The notes below the pieces were generated by a model. That model searched no databases. It was not told where the DNA came from and saw only the letters and a program-made list of their open reading frames with translations. A stretch of DNA of 64,000 bases, from contig OY759767.1 in the NCBI GenBank assembly GCA_963662705.2, positions 4,216,001 to 4,280,000 of the forward strand, read 5' to 3'. A program made the position numbers and the translations under genes. Origin of the DNA: JAPPHA01 sp963662705. Its GTDB lineage: Bacteria > Pseudomonadota > Alphaproteobacteria > Rhodobacterales > Rhodobacteraceae. Position 1 is the stretch's first letter; the number at the start of each line of letters is the position of its first letter. Positions 46,065 through 54,571 of this stretch are shown in pieces.

Positions 46065-46361
46065 CCAAAGTTTCGACTCCTCTGATTCAACAACGACGCT
46101 CAATGGCGCTTTTTTCCGTTGTCCAACACCAGAGTCCAAGGTTTCGATTCGGGAGTCCAAACATTTCGACTGGCTACAATCTTCGCGAACATATTCTCGA
46201 CCTGGTGATGCCAGAGGGAAATACGGTTCTTTTGGAGCACCTTTGAACAGTGCCAACGTTTCGACACCCTTACAACAAATGCGTTACCAAAAACGATCCG
46301 ATGTCGCCATTGGGCCATTTGGCGCCAATGTTTCGACTCGGTGTGCCAAACATTTCGACTC
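46065..46361. repeat. Six spaced copies of a CCAA-N(1-2)-(A/G)TTTCGA(C/T)TC-like motif
   Basis: Copies occur near 46065, 46136, 46157, 46253, 46325 and 46346, all in the same orientation: CCAAAGTTTCGACTC, CCAAGGTTTCGATTC, CCAAACATTTCGACTG, CCAACGTTTCGACACC, CCAATGTTTCGACTC, CCAAACATTTCGACTC. Two pairs share a 21-base offset. Multiple spaced transposase-binding repeats are typical of IS21-type ends; no istA/istB gene is visible here. Confidence 0.7.
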
Positions 46362-46712
46362 GCTACATCGTCATGTCCGCGCTCCGGTTCCAGGGCCAAC
46401 TTGGCACAGGCAGCGACAAGACCGCCACGCTTCGACTTCGGAAGTTCTGGCTGGCATTGGTCGGCCCACGTCAGATCGTACTTCAGACGATCGCGGAGAT
46501 TGATGAAACGAAAACACCGTTCCGCTCGAAATACGAGGCAACGGTTGGGCGTGTAAACAGTAGTGCGGGAAATCTTTTCTCGCTTACGCGGTGGAACTCT
46601 CTATAGACAGCCATCCGCGCCACAACCGGCCGAAAGCCATTGACGATTACGGTTTCAAGACGCTTCGGAAGTCCATTGCCAAAGCCGTCGAACCGTATGC
46701 CATTTCTTTAAG
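46362..46712. other. No recognisable gene
   Basis: Flank between the motif array and the IS1634-type element. The plus frame ending at 46606 has protein-like stretches (RFQGQLGTGSDKTATLRLRK) but no family match. The last six bases (TTTAAG, 46707-46712) are the element's target duplication. Confidence 0.4.
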
Positions 46713-48821
46713 CTGAAGTTCTGGAGCTGGTAAGAGATTAATTGAATCGTATCAACATGATACGTGGATCGGGATTGTCACTGTCTGCCTACAAACGGCG
46801 ATTCCGGCCGGATCCGCCGTCACATGGCTGTGATATCCTTCAACAGTTTCAGTGCCCTCTCCTGGCCGGCGTCGGGCCGGGTCGTCACCTCGATCGTGGT
46901 CTCTTCCTTTCCGCCGCCCGTGCGTGGAACCGCGTGGGAGGAGCGGACGATGGTTGACAGGCTGTCGAGAAGGGTACGAAAGCTGTGGGCGCCGCTGCCG
47001 TCCGGCAGGGTGTGGGTATGAACCTTGGTCAGTGCCGGCTCCGAACGCCGGGCGGGCAGGACCGGATCCCCGGTCTCGTCGGGTTCGGTGTCGGTGTAGC
47101 ACAGGGGAGCCCATGCCCTGCGCATGTGCCATTCGACGAGATAGGCGAGCATGCAGATGAAGAAATGGGCGCGGACCCGGTGCTCGAGGCGGTGGAATAT
47201 GGGCCGGACCTGGAGGTCGCTCAATTTGAGGCAGCGGAATGCACGCTCCACGCGGGTCAACCGCTTGTAGTTCCGGACGCATTCGGGGGCGGCCATGTCT
47301 TCGGAGCCGAGCGAGGTGCGGATGATGTAGATTCCGTCGAGGGCGGCCTCGGCGTCGATGGACTGCTGCTTGCGGCGGAAGCTGAAGCTGGTCGCGGTGA
47401 TGTCGACGTGGAAGTGCTTCTTGACCTTTTTCCTGTTGATGACCTCGCCGACGGCGAGACCGATGTCGGCCTCGCCCTCGAGGGTTCCGCCCTCGACCCG
47501 GGTGACGATCTCCGCGAGCGCCTTCTCGGTGGCCTTGAGCAGCTCCTGCCGCACCCGGTCACGATGCCCGGCAAGGCGGGGATTGCGGCAGGCGACGAGG
47601 CGCTCCTTCGGGAAGTCGGGATGGTCCCGGATCTCGAACAGGGTCTGCTGGTGTTCGGGGTCCTGGAAACGGTCGAGATGGCCCTGGCGGGCGAGCTTGC
47701 GGATGGTCTGGCTCTTGAGGGCGGTGATCCACGCGACGCCGTCGCGGTCGCGCAGGGCCGCGATGGTGGCCTTGATGATCATGCCGCGGTCCCCGACCAT
47801 CACCACCCGGGAGAGGTTGAAGCGGCGCTGGAGGCGGTCGAGCTCGGGCAGGAGGGTTTCCTTGTCGGCGATGTTTCCCGGGTAGACCGAGACCGCGACC
47901 GGGCGCCCGTCGCGGTCGCAGAGGAGGCCGAAATTGATCTGCGGGAGGCCCCGCTTGCGGTCGCGGCTGTAGCCGAAGCGTGCGAGCGGACAGTGGCTCC
48001 CCTCGTACCAGGTCGAGGACAGGTCCCAGAGGACGAGATCGTCGTGCGTGATCCAGCGTCGTGCCAGGCGTCCCTGGATGCCCTCCTGTCGCTCGTCGAG
48101 CCAGTCCATCGCCGCGTAGAGGTCATCGGCGGTGACGTCATCGGCGATGGCGAACTCCTGCGGCAGGGTGGTGTTCCGCCACCATCGGTTGGTGGCGAGT
48201 TTGGAATTCGGCCTGAGGATGCGGCCGGCGACCATGGCGAGGACAAGGTCGCGTTCCGGGCACCGCTCGCGGGCGACGAGACGGGGAATGCCGATGGCAT
48301 TCATGGCCGTCTGCACCGCCTGCACCGCCCCGTGGTGGCGGGAGCGGACCGGGTCCCCGAGCACGTCGCCGACTTCTGCGTACTGCTTACCCGCCAGTGC
48401 GCCGCGCAGCAGCGGGATGGTGTGCGGCGGCAGGTGGGAGAGATTGGCGAGGGTTCGCTTCTGCACCCGGTTGTTGTGGTCGCGGTAGCTCTGCCGGAGG
48501 AGGACCGAGGTGTATGTCTTTCCGTTCTGGTGTTTTTTGAGGACGGCGACATGCATTCCTGCGGATTTGGGCATGGCGGGATCCTGACGTGCCTACAGAT
48601 TCGGGCGGACCATGGGGTATCATTGCTATGGTGTCAAGGGGAAATCGGGGATACCGGGCAATTTTTCCCATATTCTGTGGGAACACTGCCGGTGAGGTCT
48701 ATGGCTTGATGGTGCCAGTCGTGCCTACGGGAATCCGTTTCGCGACGCGCCCCGGGTTCACAACCCCCTGTAAAAAAGGAATAAATCGGAAAAACTGCGC
48801 CAAAAAACGCTAGAACTTCAG
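46713..48821 (-). mobile_element. IS1634-family insertion sequence (B), complete
   Basis: The element is 2109 bp. Its left end starts CTGAAGTTCTGGAGC and its right end, read inward, CTGAAGTTCTAGCG, agreeing over 12 of the first 13 bases. A 6-bp duplication TTTAAG flanks it at 46707-46712 and 48822-48827. The single transposase gene is intact. It is a different subgroup from the IS1634-type element at 56728-58656. Confidence 0.88.
46820..48574 (-). CDS. IS1634-family transposase (element B)
   Basis: A 584-residue IS4-like/IS1634 transposase. The DDE catalytic core is visible: VLWDLSSTWYEG (first aspartate), VMVGDRGMI (second), and RVERAFRCLKLSDLQVRPIFH (the glutamate, in the Y-(2)-R-(3)-E-(6)-K type signature of IS4 relatives). 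LPQINFGLLCDRDGRPV and VYPGNIADKETL are typical of this family. The frame is undamaged, so the element may still be mobile. Confidence 0.92.
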   Translation of the reverse strand: MPKSAGMHVAVLKKHQNGKTYTSVLLRQSYRDHNNRVQKRTLANLSHLPPHTIPLLRGALAGKQYAEVGDVLGDPVRSRHHGAVQAVQTAMNAIGIPRLVARERCPERDLVLAMVAGRILRPNSKLATNRWWRNTTLPQEFAIADDVTADDLYAAMDWLDERQEGIQGRLARRWITHDDLVLWDLSSTWYEGSHCPLARFGYSRDRKRGLPQINFGLLCDRDGRPVAVSVYPGNIADKETLLPELDRLQRRFNLSRVVMVGDRGMIIKATIAALRDRDGVAWITALKSQTIRKLARQGHLDRFQDPEHQQTLFEIRDHPDFPKERLVACRNPRLAGHRDRVRQELLKATEKALAEIVTRVEGGTLEGEADIGLAVGEVINRKKVKKHFHVDITATSFSFRRKQQSIDAEAALDGIYIIRTSLGSEDMAAPECVRNYKRLTRVERAFRCLKLSDLQVRPIFHRLEHRVRAHFFICMLAYLVEWHMRRAWAPLCYTDTEPDETGDPVLPARRSEPALTKVHTHTLPDGSGAHSFRTLLDSLSTIVRSSHAVPRTGGGKEETTIEVTTRPDAGQERALKLLKDITAM

Positions 48822-49210
48822 TTTAAGGACGGCAGGCATTGATACTCCGGCCGCCTTGAAAGCCCACGCGAGGCACGGGTTGTGGGCGAGCGGAAGGCGC
48901 ACGCCGTCTTGAAATGGACGCACCGGGCCTTCTACAACTTCAAGCGCTGGGCCAGGGGCGTATTTTTGGGTTTCGGATGAAGCGATTTCAGCACTTGAGT
49001 CGAATGAGAAAACCAACGTCCCTGATGGGCAGAAAGGATCTGATTGCATCAGTAATGGCACATACTTCAGGTTGAGTTTCCTGATCAGTTCGAAATTCCT
49101 ATCTGACACTCTGCAAGTTCTTGAGCGCATTGCCGTTGCCGAAGAGTTTATAGATCGGATAAGCAGACCCCGGAGGTCACTATAACCAGCAACGAATTTG
49201 GATTTTGAGA
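48822..49210. other. No confident gene
   Basis: A minus-strand frame (48810-49274) is open but overlaps the next gene and the IS end and matches no family I know. The sequence right of the IS probably continues whatever was interrupted at 46712; rejoining the two sides did not give a protein I recognise. Confidence 0.35.
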
Positions 49211-49924
49211 ATGCTCCGGACACTTTGGAATCGGGCACGGCACGCCAAGAAAAGATTCCGGTTGCGAGGGACAAACGAAGAAGTATTCACAAGGATCTAC
49301 AATCGCAAAATCTGGTCCGGAAAAGAGACCAGAAGTGGGATCGGTTCAGAACTCACCTACACAGTAAGCCTCCGTCAGCAACTGCCGAGATTGTTGAAGC
49401 GGTACCATGTCGCTCGGATTCTTGATGCACCTTGCGGAGATTTTAACTGGATGCAGCACGTTGTCCCTGAACTCGGTATTGAATACATCGGTGGAGACAT
49501 TGTGAAGGAGATCGTCGTTCGAAATCAGCGAGAATTCGGAGGCAAGGGTGTATCTTTTCACCACTTGGACATCGTCAGAGACCCATTGCCTGCATCTGAT
49601 CTCATGATGGTGAGGGACTGCCTGTTCCATTTTTCCTACAGCGACATTTACGGATTCATTGAGAATTTCTGCCGGTCTGATGTCGGATTGTTGCTGACGA
49701 CTACGCACCTACCAGACGACGGCGAAAACAAGGATATCGTGACCGGTGACTGGAGGTTTATCCACTTGTTTTCGCCTCCATACTGCTTCCCGCAGCCACC
49801 ACTTCAAAGAGTCAGTGATTGGGTTCCACCGTTTCCGAAACGTGAAATGTGTCTGTTCACAAAACCGCAGACTGAGGTTGCGCGACAGGCCATGAAGCGT
49901 TTCCTCGGTTCGCAAACTGAATGA
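49211..49924 (+). CDS. Class I SAM-dependent methyltransferase
   Basis: A 237-residue protein. RILDAPCGDFNWM (residues about 77-89) is the SAM motif I, IEYIGGDIVKEIV motif II, and LMMVRDCLFHFSYSDIYGFI the motif IV/VI region. The N-terminus (RGTNEEVFTRIYNRKIWSG) occurs in methyltransferases of surface-polysaccharide clusters. I chose the ATG at 49211 over a TTG two codons earlier. Monocistronic. Confidence 0.85.
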   Translation: MLRTLWNRARHAKKRFRLRGTNEEVFTRIYNRKIWSGKETRSGIGSELTYTVSLRQQLPRLLKRYHVARILDAPCGDFNWMQHVVPELGIEYIGGDIVKEIVVRNQREFGGKGVSFHHLDIVRDPLPASDLMMVRDCLFHFSYSDIYGFIENFCRSDVGLLLTTTHLPDDGENKDIVTGDWRFIHLFSPPYCFPQPPLQRVSDWVPPFPKREMCLFTKPQTEVARQAMKRFLGSQTE

Positions 49925-50512
49925 TGCAAATTGTACCCGCACGACTACGAATTGAAGCCGTCTTGTCTCGCAGGAGCGCTGGCCCAATGTGCTATCCAAA
50001 CGTCAATGAGCGCCATAAATGGAGAAGACCGTGGTACATGACCCGAAAGTGATATGGCCTTTCCGAACAATTCTATGAATAGGTTGAAAACGAGGCTGAG
50101 ATGCCAAATTTTCAGGATTTTTTTGATTGGCACGCGGCTCCGAGTCCGACTGCCGCTTGAGAAAGTTAGAAATCAGGGAGCGAGCCGTCCGAATGATCTT
50201 GAGGTTCGTAAGCCGTGCTAAAGGGCAGTATTGCCGTTCTTGTACCGGGCGAACTTAAAGGAGGCCAGTTCCAAGTTTTTCCTGTTCGTGCAGAAAGTAC
50301 AATCACCTGAAAGTTACCGTTTTCATTGGGATTGTCTTCATGCAGTTCTCTTCGGCCTGTCTCTTCGTTGTGTTTAGTCTTGTGCGGCCAGCCTCTATCG
50401 TTTCGAATTTATATTGGCGTAATGCAGGTGATCAGGCTGCCGCTAGCCAATTTGAATTCGGATAGGAATGAAAATAATCGCCTTTTCGATGGCAAAAAGC
50501 TGAGGAAACTGA
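49925..50512. other. No recognisable gene
   Basis: Nearly 600 bases with only short frames. No hairpin with a U-tract was evident after the methyltransferase stop. Confidence 0.4.
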
Positions 50513-51454
50513 TCAGTTCTGGGGAAATACAGCGGTATATTCTTCGGGCAATTCATTAGAGCAAAACACAATATTTCCCCCTTCAAAGTCTGGGCCGATT
50601 TCAGCACTTGTAATTCTGACGAGTGAAGATCGGGTTCCGTGGTTTTCGATTATAGATCCGTTAAAAGAATACGCAGAATATCCAGCATCGAACATCGTCT
50701 CAAAAACCTGATGTGCTGGGTTGGGTTCTTCGTATCTTTTCTTGGGGAACACCTCGATGATCCAGATTGGCTTCGGATCAGCATGCAACAGTATATTTGC
50801 GCACTCTAGTGCGTAAGCCTCCGAGCCTTCTATGTCCATCAACACGAGAACTCTTTTGCGTCGAATGATGCGACCCTGAAATACATCATCTATCTTGTGA
50901 ACAGGAACGAGCGAAGATTTCAGGTGCGCTGTGTGAGAAAACCCACGGATCAAGGATGTGTCGGAACGATTCAATCCATACATTTCAGCAAATCCGGTCC
51001 TGTTCGAAACCGCTACAGGGAATAATGAAAAGTTCTCCTCCATGCCGTTTTCCCTAACGTTTTTCGCAATCATGGCGCAGTTTTCCGAAATCGGTTCAAA
51101 TGCGATTACTGGGACTTTGGCCTTAAGCGCCATACAACAGTAATATCCGTGATAGGCTCCAAAGTTGATGAACAAATCAGTTTTTGGAAGTACGCTTGAC
51201 ACAAACGCCCGTTCTCTGACCTCCCAATGTTCCGAAAAAAAGCTCTTGTTACTTGAAAAAAGGAAGCCTTCCGGCACTTCACGCGGTTTGCTGCGCAACC
51301 GTCTCCGAGGGTGCAGGCGATCCATCAAGATCCGATATTGATCACTGAGACTTCGCATTCGACATAAATCCATTTTTCGTTCGGCTAGGAGCGATGGCCC
51401 AAGGATACCCCGGCCAATGGTGAGTCTGTTTATGTAGACAAGCGATTCGACCAT
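50513..51454 (-). CDS. FkbM-family methyltransferase
   Basis: A 313-residue protein with SAM motif LFINFGAYHGYYCCMAL (the usual DIGAN-G has become NFGAYHG), motif II VIAFEPISENCAMIAKNV and the FkbM hallmark LVLMDIEGSEAYALE. The C-terminal region extends past the usual FkbM core. It probably methylates a sugar. It shows little similarity to the FkbM protein at 45.2 kb, so the two have separate origins. Confidence 0.85.
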   Translation of the reverse strand: MVESLVYINRLTIGRGILGPSLLAERKMDLCRMRSLSDQYRILMDRLHPRRRLRSKPREVPEGFLFSSNKSFFSEHWEVRERAFVSSVLPKTDLFINFGAYHGYYCCMALKAKVPVIAFEPISENCAMIAKNVRENGMEENFSLFPVAVSNRTGFAEMYGLNRSDTSLIRGFSHTAHLKSSLVPVHKIDDVFQGRIIRRKRVLVLMDIEGSEAYALECANILLHADPKPIWIIEVFPKKRYEEPNPAHQVFETMFDAGYSAYSFNGSIIENHGTRSSLVRITSAEIGPDFEGGNIVFCSNELPEEYTAVFPQN

Positions 51455-51819
51455 TAGATTGCCGTCGTTTTGCGGTCAACAATTGTCATTTTTGTCGATT
51501 TGCTGCAAAAGCGCCTCAAGAGTTCTGATAGTTCAAACTGGATTGAGAGGCGAATTACCACCTAATCCCCAAGCCGAATCCCCGGTCATGGAGGCAGATC
51601 GAGAGGTCGGAGGCCCAGGCTCATGTCATCACCAGAAGCTCACTCTACCTGTTCGGCTTCGTGGCGAAGGAGTGAATTCTACTCCCATGGACCGAGTTTG
51701 GCATTGCTTTGGGGATGTCGTCATGTCCTCGAATTGCTGGCCAGACTAATCAGCAAACACTCCGATCTTCTATTCTTGCTTTCCAGGTACACGTAAACCA
51801 TTTGCACCGGTTCATCCCG
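51455..51819. other. No recognisable gene
   Basis: Upstream flank of the methyltransferase gene; no conserved frame. Confidence 0.4.
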
Positions 51820-52465
51820 TGTTGTCCAACCAACTCTGTCCGGGCACCCGGTCAAAAAAACTTGCAATCCCGCCGATCCGACGGTGCGCGCGCGGCAGAA
51901 CCAGGTAGAAACCCGGCACCTTCACAGGTGGCATGTCACGAAACACGCCAACGCCCAATGGCGCAACCAGGTCGCCGACGAAAATTCTACGAGCCGCATC
52001 GACACGGGAGATCAGGCCAATGCCCTTTCCCGAATGCGTCGCGCAGCGCATGGTCGCCTCATCATGAATGCCGGTTCCGACGCGTCATCCGGAGCTTGGA
52101 CATCAAGGAATTCCAGAATGTCGGACCACAACGAGTTCGTCAGCACCGGATGCAGAAGGCGCTGACCCTCCAGGTCCAGCCACGACTCCATCCGGGCGGC
52201 AAATTCCGGAGCAAAGCAAATGACCTTGGGATCCTTGAGCAGCAGGGTCGCCTCCAGATCGCCCCAGTCGCCACAACCCCATTGCATTGCGACATCTATG
52301 TCATCGCGCCTGAAACCCGGAGTCTCAACCACGGTTGTCATTCGCAGGTCAGACTGCGGCTTGAGCCCGCGAAAATCGACAGACGGGGCAGCAGGTCGCG
52401 GGTCGTGGGTCGCGGGTCGCGAAACAAGGCGGGACGTTCAGGTTGATCCGGTCCCGGCAACCGGC
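51820..52465 (-). pseudogene. LysR-type regulator relic, copy 1 (effector domain)
   Basis: The minus strand matches 61143-61766 from RDRINLNVPPCFA through FRRDDIDVAMQWGCGDW, DPKVICFAPEFAARMES and SLWSDILEFLDVQAPDDAS, then continues in a shifted frame with GKGIGLISRVDAARRIFVGDLVAPL and FYLVLPRAH, the end of a GcvA-like effector domain. The HTH part is missing and at least two frameshifts are present. Copy 1 has an expanded heptamer repeat (GTCGCGG-type, about four units) near 52391-52420 that copy 2 lacks. Confidence 0.8.
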
Positions 52466-53079
52466 GAGATGAGCGGAGACACGATTTGTTCTGATATTCA
52501 CCATCCCCATTTGACAAAGATACGCCTCAAGAAAGGCAGCCACGACAGACCGGTTAACGTAGCCACCCATCATTTTGACAAAGGAGCGTAAAGGATCGAC
52601 GGGACCTCGGATATTGTCACGGAACACAGCCGGCCGCATCCGCCGATGACGAACAAGGCCGCAGAGATTTCCTACTCGCTCGCGTATCGGTCACTCGATG
52701 CTCATGCCCGTTGTGTCCGCGTTGCCGCTCTTCCAAAGCTCGCCGCAAACAACATCGGCGAGAGTTCGACCGGAATATCCGAAGCAGTCAAGATGCCCGC
52801 CGGCGAATTCGCCGCCATGTGGAAATTGAACGAGCCAGCACAGGCATTCGTCAGGCCGATCCGCGGCTGCGAAGTCCTGAAAAAATCAACCGTCAGGTTC
52901 AGGTGCTATCCGGAGCCCAGTGTTCAATGCATCCACGACGCATCCTGGCTCAACGGCAGCGACTGCCTGGAGAGTCCTGCCGAAATCGGACTGTGTTTCG
53001 TGCCCCCTCCACCGGATCGCTGAGGCGGCTCCTTCAGGACATTCGTACCGACGAGGAACTGGCTTTCGTCTGACACCGA
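52466..53079. other. No recognisable gene
   Basis: A plus frame (52646-53023) is open but shows no family resemblance; probably decayed sequence between the LysR and IS5 relics. Confidence 0.35.
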
Positions 53080-53389
53080 GACAGGAAAGTGGAGGCGCTT
53101 CCCGCCGATTTCGAACAAGAGAAACGCGACCGGCGACAAGGCCTATGGCACCGACGCCGTCCTCGCCCTGATCAAGATGGATGGCGCACGTGCGGTTAGC
53201 CATTCAAATTCCAACCAGGAGTCGCCGCTGCCGTTTGATCGCGAAAACTGAAAAACAGGTGATCTTGTCGAGCAGTTCTTCGGCAGGATCAAAGAGTGCC
53301 GCTGGGTCGCTATGCGCCACGACAAAGAGGACGAGAACATTGCGGCCGCATTTCACCGCGTGACGGGCGTGGCCGCGGCGACCCGATAG
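53080..53389 (+). pseudogene. IS5-family transposase C-terminal fragment
   Basis: Plus-strand peptides GDKAYGTDAVLALIKMDGAR, LPFDREN, then in another frame VEQFFGRIKECRWVAMRHDK and ENIAAAFHRV match the end of IS5 (IS427-type) transposases, where the glutamate lies in VEQFFGRIK. Stops break the frame twice. The N-terminal part of a related element occurs at 60640-60887 on the other strand. Confidence 0.8.
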
Positions 53390-53428
53390 GCGACGGACCC
53401 CGGTTCTTTCCCGCAACCCGGCGCAGCC

Positions 53429-54571
53429 TTACCACCTCATCATCGCGTTGAGGAAAAAGGTCCGTCCCCGGTCGGAATCGAGCGTCCTGTCTGGGCCGTC
53501 GTCATCGCTCGGGTCGAGAGTCGCACCACGGTCGGCGATATTCAGGACGCCACCGGTAAGGTCCAGCCCGATGCCCAGCACGTCCTGCCACTGGAGCGTC
53601 AGGTCGTGCCCGTACCACCTCTTGAAGCGAGCAGTGTTAATGCTGTTCAGGTAACCGGAGCGCCCGTAGGCGCTCCAGTTCGCAGTGAAATCACCGCGGT
53701 GCGCCTGCAGCACAGCGTGGGCGCGGTCGCGTACATAGCCTCCGGTGTCCTCCTCGCCCAGCACAAAGTGCTTGTAGTGCAACGTGCGCGTCGCATGGAC
53801 ATCAAGGCCGAAATCCGCCCAATCGGTCTCCCAGTCAACACCCATGTGCAGCGCGATGCCCCGGACCCTGGTCTCCCCGAACAGCCCGATCGGGGAGATG
53901 ATCCGTTCGATGCTGTTGTCGCCCGCTTCGTCACGCACAACCTCGGTGCCGGGCAGCAGGTTCCCCGCGGCGGCCTCGTCGACGATGGCATGCGGGTGCG
54001 CAATGGTGGGCAGGTCGTCGTGGACGGTCGAGAACAAGTCCGCTGCAAAGCTGAAGCCGCCGAAGGTTGTCGTGGCACCGACGCTGATTCGCTCCGTATC
54101 GTCGGACTCCAGGTCCGGGTTTCCGCCAACAATCAGGTGTACCCAATAACAGAGCGGGTCGTCGTTCTCGTCCTTCAGGAGCGGGTCGCAAATGTGAGTG
54201 TAGTACTGGGCCTCGGGCGAGTACAGGGCAAACATGCTGGGAGGGTGGGCGGCCCTGTTCCAGGAGGCGCGGAGCGCCAGATTGTCGTTGAGCCGGTAAC
54301 TGTTGGCAACGAGGAGCGAGATCGCCTCGCCGACATCGTCATAGTCGTCGCGGCGACCGCCAATGGTCAGGTCCCAGCCGTCGAGGATCGGCAAGGTCGA
54401 TTCCGCCATCGCGGACCAGCGGAAACGGTCGGCGACAAGCGATGCTCCACCATACCCGATCACGTCGGAGTTGTCGTATGAGCGGCCCTGGCCATCACGG
54501 AAGTCGTAGACGCTCCGATGTTCCCAATTCTCGGCCTCGACACCGAACGTCCAGCGGGCCGCACCGCCCGG
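53429..54571 (-). pseudogene. TonB-dependent receptor, 3' part (separated by insertions)
   Basis: Encodes the last 380 residues of a TonB-dependent outer-membrane receptor: barrel strands such as WDLTIGGRRDDYDD, LALRASWNRAAHPPSMFALY, GGNPDLESDDTERISVG and the terminal strand ending NAMMRW. The open frame continues into the ISAs1 copy. Across the 10-bp duplication CACCGCCCGG it rejoins the 5' part at 58770-60150 in frame (RMPGGA next to ARWTFGVE). Before disruption the receptor would have been about 840 residues. The reading frame itself is undamaged. Confidence 0.92.

Noticed and set aside
46065..46361. Possible CRISPR array
   Set aside because: The six motifs are only about 15 bases, imperfect and irregularly spaced, and no cas gene is nearby.
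46985..48709. 574-codon plus-strand frame over IS1634 element B
   Set aside because: Antisense shadow of the transposase, which has clear DDE motifs on the other strand.
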